Shown here piece by piece: positions 7,960 to 17,672 of a stretch of DNA of 34,402 bases. The notes beneath the pieces are model-generated. The model was not told the origin of the DNA and ran no database searches. It worked only from the letters and a program-made list of their open reading frames with translations. The DNA is from Desulfobacterales bacterium. Its GTDB lineage: Bacteria > Desulfobacterota > Desulfobacteria > Desulfobacterales > JAHDSC01. A program made the translations under genes and the position numbers. The DNA lies in NCBI GenBank assembly GCA_016931455.1, contig JAFGES010000084.1, positions 1-34,402 on the forward strand, written 5' to 3'. Positions within the stretch are counted from its first letter, which is position 1. Every line of letters starts with the position of its first letter.

Positions 7960-9237
7960 ATGGCAGAGCCCCTCTCTCAAAAAGCAGCGCTGTGTTTTTA
8001 TAATTTGAGCTGGCGCATTGCAATTCCATTCCTTCGGTTAAATCATCGACTATCGGTAGGATTTAACGAGCGGATTTTAAAGCAAAAATTATTGCCGAAA
8101 GCGGATTTATGGATTCAAGCCGCTTCTGCAGGAGAGTCCTATCTAGCTTGGGAGCTACTCAAAAGTTTAAGTTTTAGCCCTCCAAAAAATGTATTAGTGA
8201 CCACCAATACCTGCCAAGGGATGGAAATCCTTGAACTTGCCTGCAATGACATCAATTCAAGTGATAGAGGGTTGAGCGTTTTTGCGGCTTATTTTCCTTT
8301 TGATCAGCCTGCAATTATGGCAAAGGCTGTATTTCAAGTTCGTCCGCGCGTAATGGTATTGCTGGAATCGGAGATATGGCCGGGTCTTCTGGCCTGTTTG
8401 AAACAGTATGGATGCAAGATATTGATCATAAACGGCCGGCTGACTCAAAAGAGCCTTCGGCGCTATCGAATCTTGCCTACCCTCTGGTATACACTCCGGC
8501 CGGATAAAATTCTCGCGATATCCGGAAGCGACGCACGACGTTTCAAAATACTCTTCGGCAGTGAGAATATCGATGTGATGCCGAATATTAAGTTTGATCG
8601 ATTCAATCCAACCGAGACCGTGACGGGGAAAAAGAGTCGAATCGCAGAGATTATCAGACGCGATATTCCATTTATCGTACTTGCCTCTGTTAGACGGCAG
8701 GAGGAGCCGCAGATCGAAAGAATCATAATAGATATTTTTCGCCGAAAACCTGAGGTGGTGATCGGTCTTTTTCCCCGCCATATGCACCGGATCAATCACT
8801 GGAAAGCAACTTTAGAACGGTTGAAGATTTCTTGGGTGATGCGATCTAAAACAGAAAATCCGGTTTCCGGCGAAACAGTTGTTCTCTGGGATACATTCGG
8901 CGAGCTATCCTTTGCCTACAAGCTTTCAAAAGCTGTTTTCGTCGGCGGAAGCCTTGCACCTTTGGGCGGACAAAATTTTTTGGAGCCGTTGACCTGCGGC
9001 GTCGTGCCCGTTATCGGTCCTTTCTGGGATAACTTTGCTTGGGTCGGCCGTGAAATTGTAGAACAGGGACTTTTGCGCGAATCAGCTAACTGGCAGGAAA
9101 CGGCAAACATATTGGTGGAAAATTTAAACCACCCACCGGAAAAAGAACAGATCATTAAAGCCGCTTTATCATATTTCAAGAAACACCAGGGGGGTACGCT
9201 GTCGGCCTGCCGGCTTATTGCAAAAGAGTTGGGTTGA
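7960..9237 (+). CDS. waaA: 3-deoxy-D-manno-octulosonic acid (Kdo) transferase
   Basis: A 425-aa GT30 enzyme that transfers Kdo from CMP-Kdo to lipid IVA at the inner membrane. Family blocks seen: [17 protein letters not shown] (GE catalytic region), [58 protein letters not shown] and [10 protein letters not shown]. The hydrophobic N-terminus ([15 protein letters not shown]) is shorter than usual but fits a monotopic membrane anchor. First gene of a rightward unit, followed immediately by kdsB, which makes its activated substrate. The number of Kdo residues added cannot be judged from sequence. Confidence 0.93.
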   Translation: MAEPLSQKAALCFYNLSWRIAIPFLRLNHRLSVGFNERILKQKLLPKADLWIQAASAGESYLAWELLKSLSFSPPKNVLVTTNTCQGMEILELACNDINSSDRGLSVFAAYFPFDQPAIMAKAVFQVRPRVMVLLESEIWPGLLACLKQYGCKILIINGRLTQKSLRRYRILPTLWYTLRPDKILAISGSDARRFKILFGSENIDVMPNIKFDRFNPTETVTGKKSRIAEIIRRDIPFIVLASVRRQEEPQIERIIIDIFRRKPEVVIGLFPRHMHRINHWKATLERLKISWVMRSKTENPVSGETVVLWDTFGELSFAYKLSKAVFVGGSLAPLGGQNFLEPLTCGVVPVIGPFWDNFAWVGREIVEQGLLRESANWQETANILVENLNHPPEKEQIIKAALSYFKKHQGGTLSACRLIAKELG

Positions 9238-9238
9238 A

Positions 9239-9994
9239 ATGAATAAAAACTTAAAATGTTACGGGATTATTCCGGCGCGGTATGCGTCGACCCGCTTTCC
9301 GGGTAAGCCGCTATCTGAAATTCTCGGCAAGCCTATGTTTTGGCATGTTTTTCAACGGAGCCGAAAATGTCGCGAACTGTCTCAAGTTGTCCTGGCTACA
9401 GATAGCAATCTGATCTTTGCAGCGGCAAAAAAGTTGGCAGTGCCGGTCGTGATGACCAGAGATGACCATCCCAGCGGTACTGACCGGGTTTTGGAAGCAG
9501 CTAAAATTATCCAGGTGGAAGCCGATGCCATTGTAGTAAACATTCAGGGAGATGAACCGACCCTGAATCCGGTGATGCTTACCGAACTTATCGCTCCTTT
9601 TAAAGATCCGCAAGTTCAGGTGACGACATTGGCTAGAAAAATCGATTTAAAAGAAGCGGAAAATTCCGACCAGGTCAAAGTGGTTTTTTCAAAAAGCGGT
9701 CGAGCACTCTATTTTTCGCGGTTTGCCATTCCCTTCTGCCGAGATGGGAAAAATGATGACTTCTATGGGCATATTGGGCTATATGCCTTTCGGATGAAGA
9801 CTTTGGAGCAATTTTGTGCCTGTAAACCCAGCCGTCTTGAACAGATTGAAAAATTAGAGCAACTGCGTTTGCTGGAAAACGATATACCGATCCAGGTTGT
9901 GGAAACCGAGCATCGAAGCGTTGGGGTCGATCGACCGGAGGATTTGAAATTCGTGACCCAAATTCTTTTAGATGAAAAACTGGGGAACCCTTAA
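9239..9994 (+). CDS. kdsB: 3-deoxy-manno-octulosonate cytidylyltransferase (CMP-Kdo synthetase)
   Basis: A 251-aa cytoplasmic enzyme that activates Kdo with CTP for WaaA. The CTP-binding start is clear ([16 protein letters not shown]), as are [25 protein letters not shown] and the ending VGVDRPEDL. Length fits the family. ATG 9239 begins two bases after the waaA stop, so the pair is almost certainly cotranscribed. An upstream in-frame start at 9218 would sit inside waaA and add seven non-conserved residues. Confidence 0.95.
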   Translation: MNKNLKCYGIIPARYASTRFPGKPLSEILGKPMFWHVFQRSRKCRELSQVVLATDSNLIFAAAKKLAVPVVMTRDDHPSGTDRVLEAAKIIQVEADAIVVNIQGDEPTLNPVMLTELIAPFKDPQVQVTTLARKIDLKEAENSDQVKVVFSKSGRALYFSRFAIPFCRDGKNDDFYGHIGLYAFRMKTLEQFCACKPSRLEQIEKLEQLRLLENDIPIQVVETEHRSVGVDRPEDLKFVTQILLDEKLGNP

Positions 9995-11702
9995 CAAAAA
10001 GCGAACATTATTTTCGACGAACAATATGAAATCTGAAAATAAATCCCAAAAATGTCCACTTGATAAACTATCGGCATTGAGCAAAGAAATTTCCGGTTTC
10101 CAGTCCACCGATGTATCCTTTGAACTCAATGAACTGACCTTATCGATTTTAGATTCGATTCCACATGCATTGATCGGCTTAATGGATCGTCGGGTTATTT
10201 TTGCCAATAAGGCGGTAGAATCTATTTTTGGATGGCGACCTGAGGAGTTAATCGGTAAAAGCACAAGAAAAATTTACCGAAACGATAAAGATTATGAGGA
10301 AATTGGGCGTCGTTTTTATCCCATTCTTGAGCGGCAAAGAACATATAGTGAAGAATTTATCTGTTGCCATAAAAATGGGAGTGAAATCATTTGCTTAGTC
10401 AGTACTTCAAGAATCGGTGAAAGCCTGAAAGGAAAGATGATTATAGCTACTTACGTCGATATTAACCGGGTGATATCGGCGGAAGAGGCAATCTTGCAAG
10501 CCCATAATGAATTGGAGCTTCGGGTCCATGAACGGACATTGGAATTGAACAAAACCAATGAAGGCTTAAAAAATGAGATCAATGAGCGCAGACGTGTCGA
10601 AAATGCGCTCAGAGAATCGGAACGGCTGTTGGCACATATTATTGATTTTCTTCCTGATGCAACATTTGCCGTTGATCTTAAGGGTAGAGTGATAACATGG
10701 AATCAAGCAATCGAAGAAATGACAGGTATAAGTGCTGAATATATGCTTGGAAAAGGAAATTATGAATATGCTTTGCCGTTTTACGGCATTCGAAGGCCTA
10801 TACTGATTGACCTTACGTTAAAATCCGATGTCGAATTTGAAAAAGAATATTTTTTTATTCACAAAGAAAGAGATGTGTTGATTGTTGAAACAGATGTGCC
10901 TTGTGTAAAAGGAGAAAATTTACATCTTTGGGGTAAGGCCAGCCCCATATATGATTCCGACCGAAATATTGTCGGTGCGATTGAATCTATTCGGGATATC
11001 ACCGAACGGAAGCGAATGGAAACGCAGTTGCAAAAGTCACGCAAAGAACTCCAGTTGCTTTCTGCTCAGCTTTTGAAGGCACATGAGGATGAAAGAAAAC
11101 GAGTTGCAAGAGATCTCCATGATACGATTGCACAAAATCTGGCAACCATTAAAGTATTGTTGAATAATAAATTGGGGCAAATGGGCCGCAATGAAGAGGC
11201 CTCTGAAATTTCAATTGAAGCTATTATTGCAGTGGTTCAAGGCAGCATTGAGGAAATCAGGCGAATTATGAGTGACTTACGTCCTCCTCTACTGGATGAC
11301 TTGGGGATTTTAGCTGCAATTAAATATTACTGCCTGGAATTTCAGGAAATCCACAAGAATATTTATTTAGAAGACCAAATCGATATTAAAGAAAGCGAAA
11401 TACCACCTGCTTTAAAAATCGTGATGTATCGAATCCTTCAGGAGGCCCTGAATAACATTGTCAAACATAGCCAAGCCGATTCTATAAACCTTTTGATCCA
11501 AAAAAATAAAGATGGCCTTGAAATGGTTATTGCGGATAACGGCATTGGATTTGATTCAGCCGAAATATTTTCGATGGAGAATGCTAAAAAAGGGTTGGGT
11601 CTTATTGGGATGAAAGAACGGGCTGAACTTTCAAACGGATCTTTTGCGATCGAATCCAAAAAAGATGTTGGAACGACAATTCGGATATCTTGGCATGTAT
11701 AG
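9972..11702 (+). CDS. Soluble PAS-PAS histidine kinase of the NarX/DegS (HisKA_3) type
   Basis: A 576-aa protein without transmembrane segments. Domains in order: PAS at about 52-168 ([20 protein letters not shown]), a helical linker at about 168-215, PAS at about 216-345 with [12 protein letters not shown] at its end, a HisKA_3 dimerisation helix with phospho-accepting H383 ([12 protein letters not shown]), and HATPase_c with [17 protein letters not shown] and [11 protein letters not shown]. It should phosphorylate a NarL/FixJ-type regulator, but none is encoded nearby, so it is an orphan. The frame overlaps the end of kdsB by 23 bases. ATG 10026 (558 aa, H365) is an equally possible start, as neither site has a good ribosome-binding sequence. 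Its place after waaA-kdsB may link it to envelope state (inference). Confidence 0.88.
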   Translation: MKNWGTLNKKRTLFSTNNMKSENKSQKCPLDKLSALSKEISGFQSTDVSFELNELTLSILDSIPHALIGLMDRRVIFANKAVESIFGWRPEELIGKSTRKIYRNDKDYEEIGRRFYPILERQRTYSEEFICCHKNGSEIICLVSTSRIGESLKGKMIIATYVDINRVISAEEAILQAHNELELRVHERTLELNKTNEGLKNEINERRRVENALRESERLLAHIIDFLPDATFAVDLKGRVITWNQAIEEMTGISAEYMLGKGNYEYALPFYGIRRPILIDLTLKSDVEFEKEYFFIHKERDVLIVETDVPCVKGENLHLWGKASPIYDSDRNIVGAIESIRDITERKRMETQLQKSRKELQLLSAQLLKAHEDERKRVARDLHDTIAQNLATIKVLLNNKLGQMGRNEEASEISIEAIIAVVQGSIEEIRRIMSDLRPPLLDDLGILAAIKYYCLEFQEIHKNIYLEDQIDIKESEIPPALKIVMYRILQEALNNIVKHSQADSINLLIQKNKDGLEMVIADNGIGFDSAEIFSMENAKKGLGLIGMKERAELSNGSFAIESKKDVGTTIRISWHV

Positions 11703-11723
11703 GCAAAGAATTATTTTTTAAAA

Positions 11724-12209
11724 TCAAAAACCGGCCTCAAGTGTTTGAGCATGGCGGGTCCAAATTTTCCAATCGACAATGTAATTTTCCAAGTCATCGG
11801 GATGAATATGTTCCGAGGATATCACTTTACCACATACGGAAATACCGGCTTGACGGACCGTATCGGCATTGCCGGAGACCAATGGATGCCACCAAGCCAG
11901 TTCTTTCCCTTCAGCTAACAGCCTATAAGCGCAGCTTCCGGGCAACCAGCGAAATTTATTTATATTTTCAGGTGTGAGCGAAAGGCAAAAGGGCATCAAA
12001 GCTTTTCGATCCTTATAGGATTTACAGCGACATGTTTCAGGATCTAAAAGTGGGCAAGCTACGTTGGTATAATAGACCTTGCCTGTTTTTTTATTTTCTA
12101 GTTTTTCCAAGCAGCAGCGGCCACATCCATCACAAAGAGATTCCCATTCTTTCCTTGTCATTTCAGAAAGAGGCTTGATTTTCCAAAAGGGCTTGATAGG
12201 ATTGTGCAT
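11724..12209 (-). CDS. YcgN/UPF0260-type cysteine-cluster protein
   Basis: A 161-aa protein with the CxxCxxCC cluster (CDGCGRCC, residues about 26-33), then CPLLDPETCRCKSYKDR and later single cysteines. The family's W-rich C-terminal half (FRWLPGSCAYRLLAEGKELAWWHPLVSG) is well preserved. The cluster probably binds a metal or Fe-S centre; the cellular role is unknown. It converges on the histidine kinase gene with a 21-base gap. Confidence 0.85.
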   Translation of the reverse strand: MHNPIKPFWKIKPLSEMTRKEWESLCDGCGRCCLEKLENKKTGKVYYTNVACPLLDPETCRCKSYKDRKALMPFCLSLTPENINKFRWLPGSCAYRLLAEGKELAWWHPLVSGNADTVRQAGISVCGKVISSEHIHPDDLENYIVDWKIWTRHAQTLEAGF

Positions 12210-12358
12210 TATAACTTCTTGGTTGAAATATTTTTTATTCAGAGCTCCGATTTAAATTTCCTCAGTTATCAGTAGCGAATAATATTCATTTTGGCAAGAA
12301 GTTTGCCGCTTATGTAAGCCTTGAGATGCACCGAATGTGACCGGCTTGTTGAATTTTT

Positions 12359-12739
12359 TTAATCGATTACCAGAGGTAATTGTTTGGTGATTTTAAAAAA
12401 AACCTGATATTTTTTTATATCCTTATATTTTTCATACCAGCTTGGATAATGCTCTTTCATCAACTGATTCACAAAATCAGCATTATCATTTTCTTTGATT
12501 TTCGTCAGAAAAAGTCTTTTGCCTGTAAATTCTTTGCCTTCTTCCTTAAAAAGATAGGCTGCCTTTGGATTGGATTGCAAATTACCGTAACTCAAACGAT
12601 CGGCCATGATAAAGGATACGGTTTGATCGTCTTCAAAATACGGTTTGGTATAAACAGCCACATCAACATTGCCGGATGAATCCGCGGTTGCCAATACGCC
12701 GATTCCTTTTGTATTTTCAAAATATTCGCTTAAACTCAT
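12359..12739 (-). CDS. Pyridoxamine 5'-phosphate oxidase-like FMN-binding split-barrel protein
   Basis: A 126-aa single-domain split-barrel protein. The N-terminal helix is followed by GVLATADSSGNVDVAVYTKP, VSFIMADRLSYGNLQSNPKAAYLF and a closing FFKITKQLPL strand, the usual order in this superfamily. A near-perfect AAAGGAGG lies about six bases upstream of ATG 12739. Substrate unknown: such proteins may bind FMN, F420 or haem. Bases 12210-12358 downstream hold nothing I recognise. Confidence 0.8.
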   Translation of the reverse strand: MSLSEYFENTKGIGVLATADSSGNVDVAVYTKPYFEDDQTVSFIMADRLSYGNLQSNPKAAYLFKEEGKEFTGKRLFLTKIKENDNADFVNQLMKEHYPSWYEKYKDIKKYQVFFKITKQLPLVID

Positions 12740-13000
12740 TTTGAAACCTCCTTTCCTTGAATAAGCCGGAAAACATGATGATCGATAACCTATTGAGTTT
12801 GAATGTATTTTGAAATTTTGAGTTAAATTTATACTGTTTTTGATTTTTAATTTAATTGAAAATACTTGGAAAATACATAAGGTTAACTATTTATTTTTTT
12901 ATAAAAAAGACTGTATTTTTCAGTTATCTAAAAAATGTAAACTTTCATTCATTTACAATGATTTAAAAAAAAGTGAAAATCGATTGAATAAGGAGATCCG
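12740..13000. other. AT-rich divergent intergenic region
   Basis: These 261 bases separate the split-barrel gene (leftward) from the Kdo kinase-like gene (rightward). They are strongly AT-rich and must hold two divergent promoters. Poly-A/T tracts around 12894-12935 would make the DNA curved. No gene is seen. Confidence 0.5.
12936..12957. promoter_or_regulatory. Inverted repeat TGTAAA-N10-TTTACA, candidate operator
   Basis: Six-base perfect arms separated by ten bases, a spacing of about two helical turns centre to centre, 43 bases upstream of the TTG start at 13001. AT-rich DNA makes such repeats by chance, so confidence is low. Confidence 0.3.
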
Positions 13001-13753
13001 TTGAAAAATAAATATGAATTTTTTTGTGATGGTTCGGTTTTTCATAAATTGGATAAATGGATTTTCAAAATTAATCCTTTTTATCTTGAAGCGTTCAAGG
13101 CTTTAGTGAAAAGAAAAGATACAATTCTGGCCAAATCTATTATTAGAAACTATTCAGATATCGTTACGTTATATTTTGAAGGATTCAATAAGTATATTTT
13201 AATAAAAAAGATTAAATTTCAAAAGGCGGCGGATTATTGGCGTCGCTACATAGGTAAATCACAGGGTTTTAGAGAATTTTCATCATCCTTTAAGCTTTTA
13301 TCGATTCAAGTGCCCTGTCCGTTGCCGATATGTTGTGGTGTTAATCTTTCACCTTTTGGTCCCTATGAATCTATTTATGTGTCTGACTATATTGAAAATA
13401 CTGAGACCGGCATAGATTTTTTTATTCGAGAAAAAAATCTTGGTTTAAGGCAAAAATTTTTATCGATCGTAGCTGAAAATCTGGCTGAAATTCACAATCA
13501 TGGATTATTTCATAAAGATAGTCGTTTGGGTAACATTTTATTTCTAAACACAACTTTCCCGGAAATTTTTTGGATTGATAATGATCTGAAAAAAATGAAA
13601 TCACGATATGAGAGATACGAAAAATTAGCTTTGAATCGATTCAAGAAAACGTTAAGAAAAGATATCATTTCATCAGAAGAATGGAATTTTTTTATTGAAC
13701 AATATTTTTACAAAGTTAAAAATCATAGATGCCCGTGTAATTTTCCGGAGTGA
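13001..13753 (+). CDS. Kdo/LPS kinase-like protein (WaaP/KdkA/InaA fold)
   Basis: A 250-aa protein with the small eukaryotic-type kinase fold of LPS core kinases. The catalytic loop HKDSRLGNIL gives H171, D173 and N178; the DFG-equivalent WIDNDLKK gives metal ligand D193. An N-terminal Lys-containing strand (ILIKKIKF) and GFREFSSS with a candidate Glu complete the lobe. It should phosphorylate Kdo or heptose in the inner core, matching the LPS genes nearby. The start is TTG, chosen because AAGGAG lies five bases before it. The 3' end overlaps purB on the opposite strand by 38 bases. Very AT-rich compared with waaA-kdsB. Confidence 0.75.
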   Translation: MKNKYEFFCDGSVFHKLDKWIFKINPFYLEAFKALVKRKDTILAKSIIRNYSDIVTLYFEGFNKYILIKKIKFQKAADYWRRYIGKSQGFREFSSSFKLLSIQVPCPLPICCGVNLSPFGPYESIYVSDYIENTETGIDFFIREKNLGLRQKFLSIVAENLAEIHNHGLFHKDSRLGNILFLNTTFPEIFWIDNDLKKMKSRYERYEKLALNRFKKTLRKDIISSEEWNFFIEQYFYKVKNHRCPCNFPE

Positions 13754-15068
13754 TCTGCATTAATTCATTTCTTACGGATTCCGAAACATTTAGGGCTTGA
13801 ATAAAGTCGGCGATAGCCTTTGGGTCAATACGAACATTTTTGCGGGTGAGGTCTTTCAGTGTTTCGTAAGGATTGGGATAGCCTTCGCGCCGTAAGATCG
13901 TTTGAATTGCTTCCGCTACCACAGCCCAATTGGCCTGCAAGTCTGCACGGATTTCTTCTTCATTTAAGATCAGTTTATTTAAACCTTTTAACAGCGATTT
14001 TAATGCAATCAGCGTATGCGCCAAAGGTACTCCGATATTTCGGGTAACCGTTGAGTCCGTCAGATCTCTTTGCAGCCTCGAAATAGGCAGTTTGGCGGCC
14101 AGAAATTCAAAAATCGCATTAGCAAGCCCTAAATTTCCTTCCGAATTTTCAAAATCAATTGGATTGACCTTATGAGGCATGGCCGAGGATCCAATTTCGC
14201 CGGCTTTGATCTTTTGCTTGAAATAATTCATTGAAATATACGACCAAATATCTCGGCATAGATCAATGAGAATCGTATTGATGCGTTTTAGGTTGTCACA
14301 AAAGGCAGCTAAATTATCATAATGTTCAATTTGGGTGGTGACTTTTGAGCGGTCAAGGTTTAGAATTTTGTTTACAAAATTGTTGCCGAACATAATCCAA
14401 TCAATATCCGGATACGCAATGTGGTGCGCATTGAAATTACCGGTCGCTCCACCGAATTTGGCTGAAAAAGGAATTGATTTCATCAGTGTCATCTGCTTTT
14501 TTAAGCGATCGACAAAAACGTATATTTCTTTGCCTAAACTGGTGGGAGATGCCGGCTGACCATGGGTTCGGGCGAGCATGGGAACTTTTTTCCATTCTTT
14601 CGCTTTTTCAGTGAGAAATTCAACGATTTCGTTTAACCCGGGCTGCAAAATATCCACATAAGAATCCCTCAATGAATAAGGGATTGCAGTATTATTGATG
14701 TCCTGGGAAGTCAGACCGAAATGAATAAACTCCTTATATGTTTTCAATCCAAATTCATCAAATTTTTCTTTAAGGAAATATTCAACGGCTTTAACATCGT
14801 GATTGGTTATTTTTTCAATTGCTTTGATTTTTTGTGCATCATTTAAGGAAAATTTTTTATAGCAGCTTCTCAGGTACTCAAATTTTGTCTTGTCAAATTC
14901 TTTCAGCTGCGGCAGCGGCAACTCGCATAAAGCGATGAAATATTCGACTTCCACCAACACACGATATTTGATCAAAGCAGCTTCGGAAAAGTAATCTGCC
15001 AATTTCTCCGAAACATTTCGGTAACGACCATCTACGGGGGATATTGCATTTAGGATTGAGATCTCCAT
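13716..15068 (-). CDS. purB: Adenylosuccinate lyase
   Basis: A 450-aa enzyme of purine synthesis: it releases fumarate from SAICAR and from adenylosuccinate. It is the long, E. coli-like form: ISPVDGRY at the N-terminus, HFGLTSQDINNTA, ARTHGQPASPT with the catalytic His, and the superfamily signature GSSAMPHKVNPIDFE with the catalytic Ser loop. The C-terminus ends normally although it overlaps the convergent kinase gene. It is preceded by the HD-domain gene 35 bases upstream, so the two probably form one nucleotide-metabolism transcript. Confidence 0.95.
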   Translation of the reverse strand: MEISILNAISPVDGRYRNVSEKLADYFSEAALIKYRVLVEVEYFIALCELPLPQLKEFDKTKFEYLRSCYKKFSLNDAQKIKAIEKITNHDVKAVEYFLKEKFDEFGLKTYKEFIHFGLTSQDINNTAIPYSLRDSYVDILQPGLNEIVEFLTEKAKEWKKVPMLARTHGQPASPTSLGKEIYVFVDRLKKQMTLMKSIPFSAKFGGATGNFNAHHIAYPDIDWIMFGNNFVNKILNLDRSKVTTQIEHYDNLAAFCDNLKRINTILIDLCRDIWSYISMNYFKQKIKAGEIGSSAMPHKVNPIDFENSEGNLGLANAIFEFLAAKLPISRLQRDLTDSTVTRNIGVPLAHTLIALKSLLKGLNKLILNEEEIRADLQANWAVVAEAIQTILRREGYPNPYETLKDLTRKNVRIDPKAIADFIQALNVSESVRNELMQITPENYTGIYDF

Positions 15069-15103
15069 AATTATTTATTTTCCTGATTCATAAAAATTCA
15101 AAT

Positions 15104-15649
15104 TTAAATGTAATCTATGCTTGCCTTTATTTCCTCCAATAGCTCTCGAATCTCAGGGATGGTAATATAATGGTCTGCATCTGAAAAAAATTCCTGCAAG
15201 TTTTTATGAGGATAACGCTGTTGGTATTCAACGGCTTGGAGGAGCATTTCTAATTTATCGATATTTTTTAAAAGTATTGCTTCCGGGCTTGCCTGGTTTT
15301 CGTATTCGATCCATAAGGAGAAATAGTGGTCGGCATTCGGCAAATTTTCGATTAATTGTTTTAGGGCCTGTTTTTCTTTTTCTATTTTTTCTTCACGCGT
15401 TATTTCGGATCGGGGTGTTATATCACCGATCGTTATTTCAGCCATATCGTGAATCAAGCTCATTTTCAAAAGTTTCAAAAGATTCAGTTTAAGATGATCG
15501 CCCAGGACCATTGCCATTACAGCGGTTCGATACGAGTGTTCAGCAACCGATTCCGGGTTTTCAACGCTATGCATCAGCCATCCCGTTCTTTTGATCGCTT
15601 TGAGCTTGCCGATATTATGGAAAAAATCGAGGAGGTCCGTGTTGTTCAT
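15104..15649 (-). CDS. HD-domain phosphohydrolase (YfbR/HDDC2-like 5'-nucleotidase)
   Basis: A 181-aa protein with a full H...HD...D metal site: VAEHSYRTA, SLIHDMAEITIGD and, further on, NIDKLEMLLQA. Length and motif order match the YfbR/HDDC2 group of deoxyribonucleoside 5'-monophosphatases. GGAGAAAC lies just upstream of the ATG. It leads the purB transcript, which fits a nucleotide-pool role; substrate preference is not visible. Confidence 0.82.
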   Translation of the reverse strand: MNNTDLLDFFHNIGKLKAIKRTGWLMHSVENPESVAEHSYRTAVMAMVLGDHLKLNLLKLLKMSLIHDMAEITIGDITPRSEITREEKIEKEKQALKQLIENLPNADHYFSLWIEYENQASPEAILLKNIDKLEMLLQAVEYQQRYPHKNLQEFFSDADHYITIPEIRELLEEIKASIDYI

Positions 15650-15823
15650 TGTTTCTCCTTAGCAGATCAATAGGGGTGCTGCAACAATGTTTTCGGTTCA
15701 GTCTTTTCGGGTTGCTAAATTGCTTGACACATTAAGCAGAGAAGAATAGGTTCAGTGCACTTATCACTTGGCGTGTAGCTTTTTTAATTTTTGTGAATCA
15801 TAAAATCAACAAGGAACATGAAT

Positions 15824-16486
15824 ATGAGTACGAGAAATTGGGGATCAATCGGATTTTGGGCAACTTTGTATCAAACCAAACAACCGTCTCTTGAGAGCCC
15901 TTTTAAATTAGAGCCTTTAACGGAAAAAAGCATTTATATTTGGAGTGAAATCGGGGCTCCGAAGCACTCCGGCATCGTCAACGGGCAATGGAATTGGTTC
16001 CCGAATCCTGAGGCCCTGGCCGGTTTTCTCAGGTTTGTTGAGTTGCCTATGTATTTCAGCATCTGGTTGGTTCGCGAGGAATGGGATCCTGAACCCAATC
16101 GTTTCAGACGAGCGGAAGAACTACTTTCCTTGGCCGAAATTTCGGATCAATGTCGTTTCAAATTCGATATTCCGGATATGAAAGACTTGATCTATCAATT
16201 AGATGCTCTTTTTGATTTACCCGATGATCAAATTCGATCGGGTTTAAAAGATGTAGCCAAAGATTTTAATAAACATTGGTCTGATACAGCCACCTGGCAT
16301 TTTAAGCTGCTTATTCTTGATACGGCGCCAGATGTCGGTAAAGAAATTTTTAAACGCATGATCAATTCCGAAGGTCGGCTCGAAATGTCTGAAAAGGATT
16401 GGATGAGGCTCTGCAGTAGGGTATCGGAAGATCAGACCGCTCAAGCTGAATTTAAAGAGGTGCTGGCGGAAAATGCCTGGTTTTAA
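15824..16486 (+). CDS. Conserved-looking protein of unknown function
   Basis: A 220-aa soluble protein, rich in Trp (about nine) and acidic residues, without signal peptide or membrane segment. I do not recognise the family. Composition and frame integrity look genuine. ATG 15824 is preferred over 15818 because AAGGA at 15811 then has an eight-base spacer. The N-terminal half is beta/aromatic (WGSIGFWATLY, IYIWSEIG), the C-terminal half helical. It diverges from the HD gene and converges on the MIF-family gene with a 19-base gap. Confidence 0.65.
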   Translation: MSTRNWGSIGFWATLYQTKQPSLESPFKLEPLTEKSIYIWSEIGAPKHSGIVNGQWNWFPNPEALAGFLRFVELPMYFSIWLVREEWDPEPNRFRRAEELLSLAEISDQCRFKFDIPDMKDLIYQLDALFDLPDDQIRSGLKDVAKDFNKHWSDTATWHFKLLILDTAPDVGKEIFKRMINSEGRLEMSEKDWMRLCSRVSEDQTAQAEFKEVLAENAWF

Positions 16487-16505
16487 ATCGCTCTTTGAAT
16501 CTGTG

Positions 16506-16850
16506 CTAGAGCGTATCCTTATTCCATCCGAATTTGTTTCTTTCAATGCCTCTAAAATTGATATAGATTCGATCCGATGGAATACCGAGCTCCGACTCGA
16601 TAAAATTACATAGTGCATTTGAAAAAACAGCGCATTTATCTTCAGGGAGGCCAATGCTTTTCATTTCAACGTAAGCAAGGGGTTGGGTGCTGCCGCCGAA
16701 CATCATCGGAATACCTTGATTGATTGAAATCATCACCCAATTTTCAGATTTGTCTAGAAGGTTTGCCACAAATTCCGAGGTTTTTTTGAGAATCTCTTTT
16801 TTAAAAGCAATATTGAGTTCCTTGTTGGTTTCAATTTTTAAATACGGCAT
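16506..16850 (-). CDS. MIF/phenylpyruvate tautomerase-family protein
   Basis: A 114-aa member of the macrophage migration inhibitory factor family within the tautomerase superfamily, expected to form a trimer. Catalytic Pro2 follows the initiator Met (MPYLKIETN). The blocks NWVMISINQGIPMMFGGSTQPLAYVEMKSIG and RIYINFRGIER are typical. AAGGAGG sits just before ATG 16850. The natural substrate in bacteria is unknown. It starts 18 bases after the DnaJ-family gene, so it is probably cotranscribed with it. Confidence 0.88.
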   Translation of the reverse strand: MPYLKIETNKELNIAFKKEILKKTSEFVANLLDKSENWVMISINQGIPMMFGGSTQPLAYVEMKSIGLPEDKCAVFSNALCNFIESELGIPSDRIYINFRGIERNKFGWNKDTL

Positions 16851-16868
16851 TTTTACCTCCTTAACCCA

Positions 16869-17672
16869 TCACTTGCCCACAAGCCGTTTTGTAAAATTTT
16901 TGAACTTTTGAGATAGAGGGCGTTTGATGCGAACTTTCAATAATAAATCACCGGCTTCTCCGCCGCCTTTACCATTGTCGCCCATCCGCCGCAATCGGAT
17001 GGTCTGATTGCTTCTTATTCCTATCGGAATATTGACCAGCAACGCTTTGGAATTTTTACGGTGGGTATATTTTATTTTGCCGCCCAGCTGAGCCTGCTGA
17101 GGTGTAAGTGTGATCACATCGTACCAATCTTTGCCTTTTTGCGGCAGTTCTATCCCCAATATTTTTTCCATACCGTACTTGATTAGTTTACTCAGTTTTC
17201 CGGGCTGGGCCGTTTTTTGATTTTCATAAGCGCCTTTCCCTTTATGAGTAAAGACAAATCCTTTGCCAAAAAATCCCGGGCGCCGAAAATCAAAGGTTTG
17301 ATATTTGGGACCATAAAATTCTTTAAAAATTTCATCAAAGCTTCTGAATCCGAAAGCTTTGCCCATTTCCTCGAAAATTTGATTGACATCCGAGCCTCTG
17401 AATATATCTTGTTCGGAATAACTTCGTCTGAATTGACTGTAGGCGGAAGAACCATACTGTTGTCTTAAAACATCATATTCCCGTCTTTTGGTCGGATCGG
17501 AGATAACGGCATACGCTTCGTTAATTCCTTGCATCTTTGCAGCGGCAACCGGATTGTCCTTATTTTTGTCGGGGTGATACTCAAATGCTAATTTTCGGTA
17601 TGCATTCTTGATTTGCTTCGGGTCGGCATTTTTATCCACTCCTAAAATTTGATAATAATCTTTTTGTTCCAT
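16869..17672 (-). CDS. DnaJ-family cochaperone (CbpA-like, no zinc finger)
   Basis: A 267-aa protein with an N-terminal J domain ([16 protein letters not shown] motif in EYHPDKN, residues about 1-70). A Phe/Gly/Tyr-rich linker follows at about 75-165, then one DnaJ C-terminal substrate-binding-like domain at about 180-255 ([42 protein letters not shown]). It lacks the four CxxCxGxG repeats and is shorter than DnaJ or CbpA, which have two C-terminal domains. It should stimulate a DnaK-type Hsp70. It is not next to dnaK or grpE, so it is a specialised J protein. Confidence 0.85.
   Translation of the reverse strand: MEQKDYYQILGVDKNADPKQIKNAYRKLAFEYHPDKNKDNPVAAAKMQGINEAYAVISDPTKRREYDVLRQQYGSSAYSQFRRSYSEQDIFRGSDVNQIFEEMGKAFGFRSFDEIFKEFYGPKYQTFDFRRPGFFGKGFVFTHKGKGAYENQKTAQPGKLSKLIKYGMEKILGIELPQKGKDWYDVITLTPQQAQLGGKIKYTHRKNSKALLVNIPIGIRSNQTIRLRRMGDNGKGGGEAGDLLLKVRIKRPLSQKFKNFTKRLVGK

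Noticed and set aside
7820-8008. A 62-codon open frame starting with TTG between waaF and waaA
   Set aside because: It overlaps the waaA start in another frame, contains the likely waaA promoter and has no recognisable protein features.
12308-12319. Short palindrome GCTTA-TG-TAAGC as a terminator of the split-barrel gene
   Set aside because: A two-base loop and five-base arms without a T-run on the right strand do not make a terminator.
15724-15752. TTGACA at 15724 as a promoter of the 220-aa unknown gene
   Set aside because: The -35 is perfect, but the best -10 at a fitting distance (TAGGTT) matches in only about three positions.
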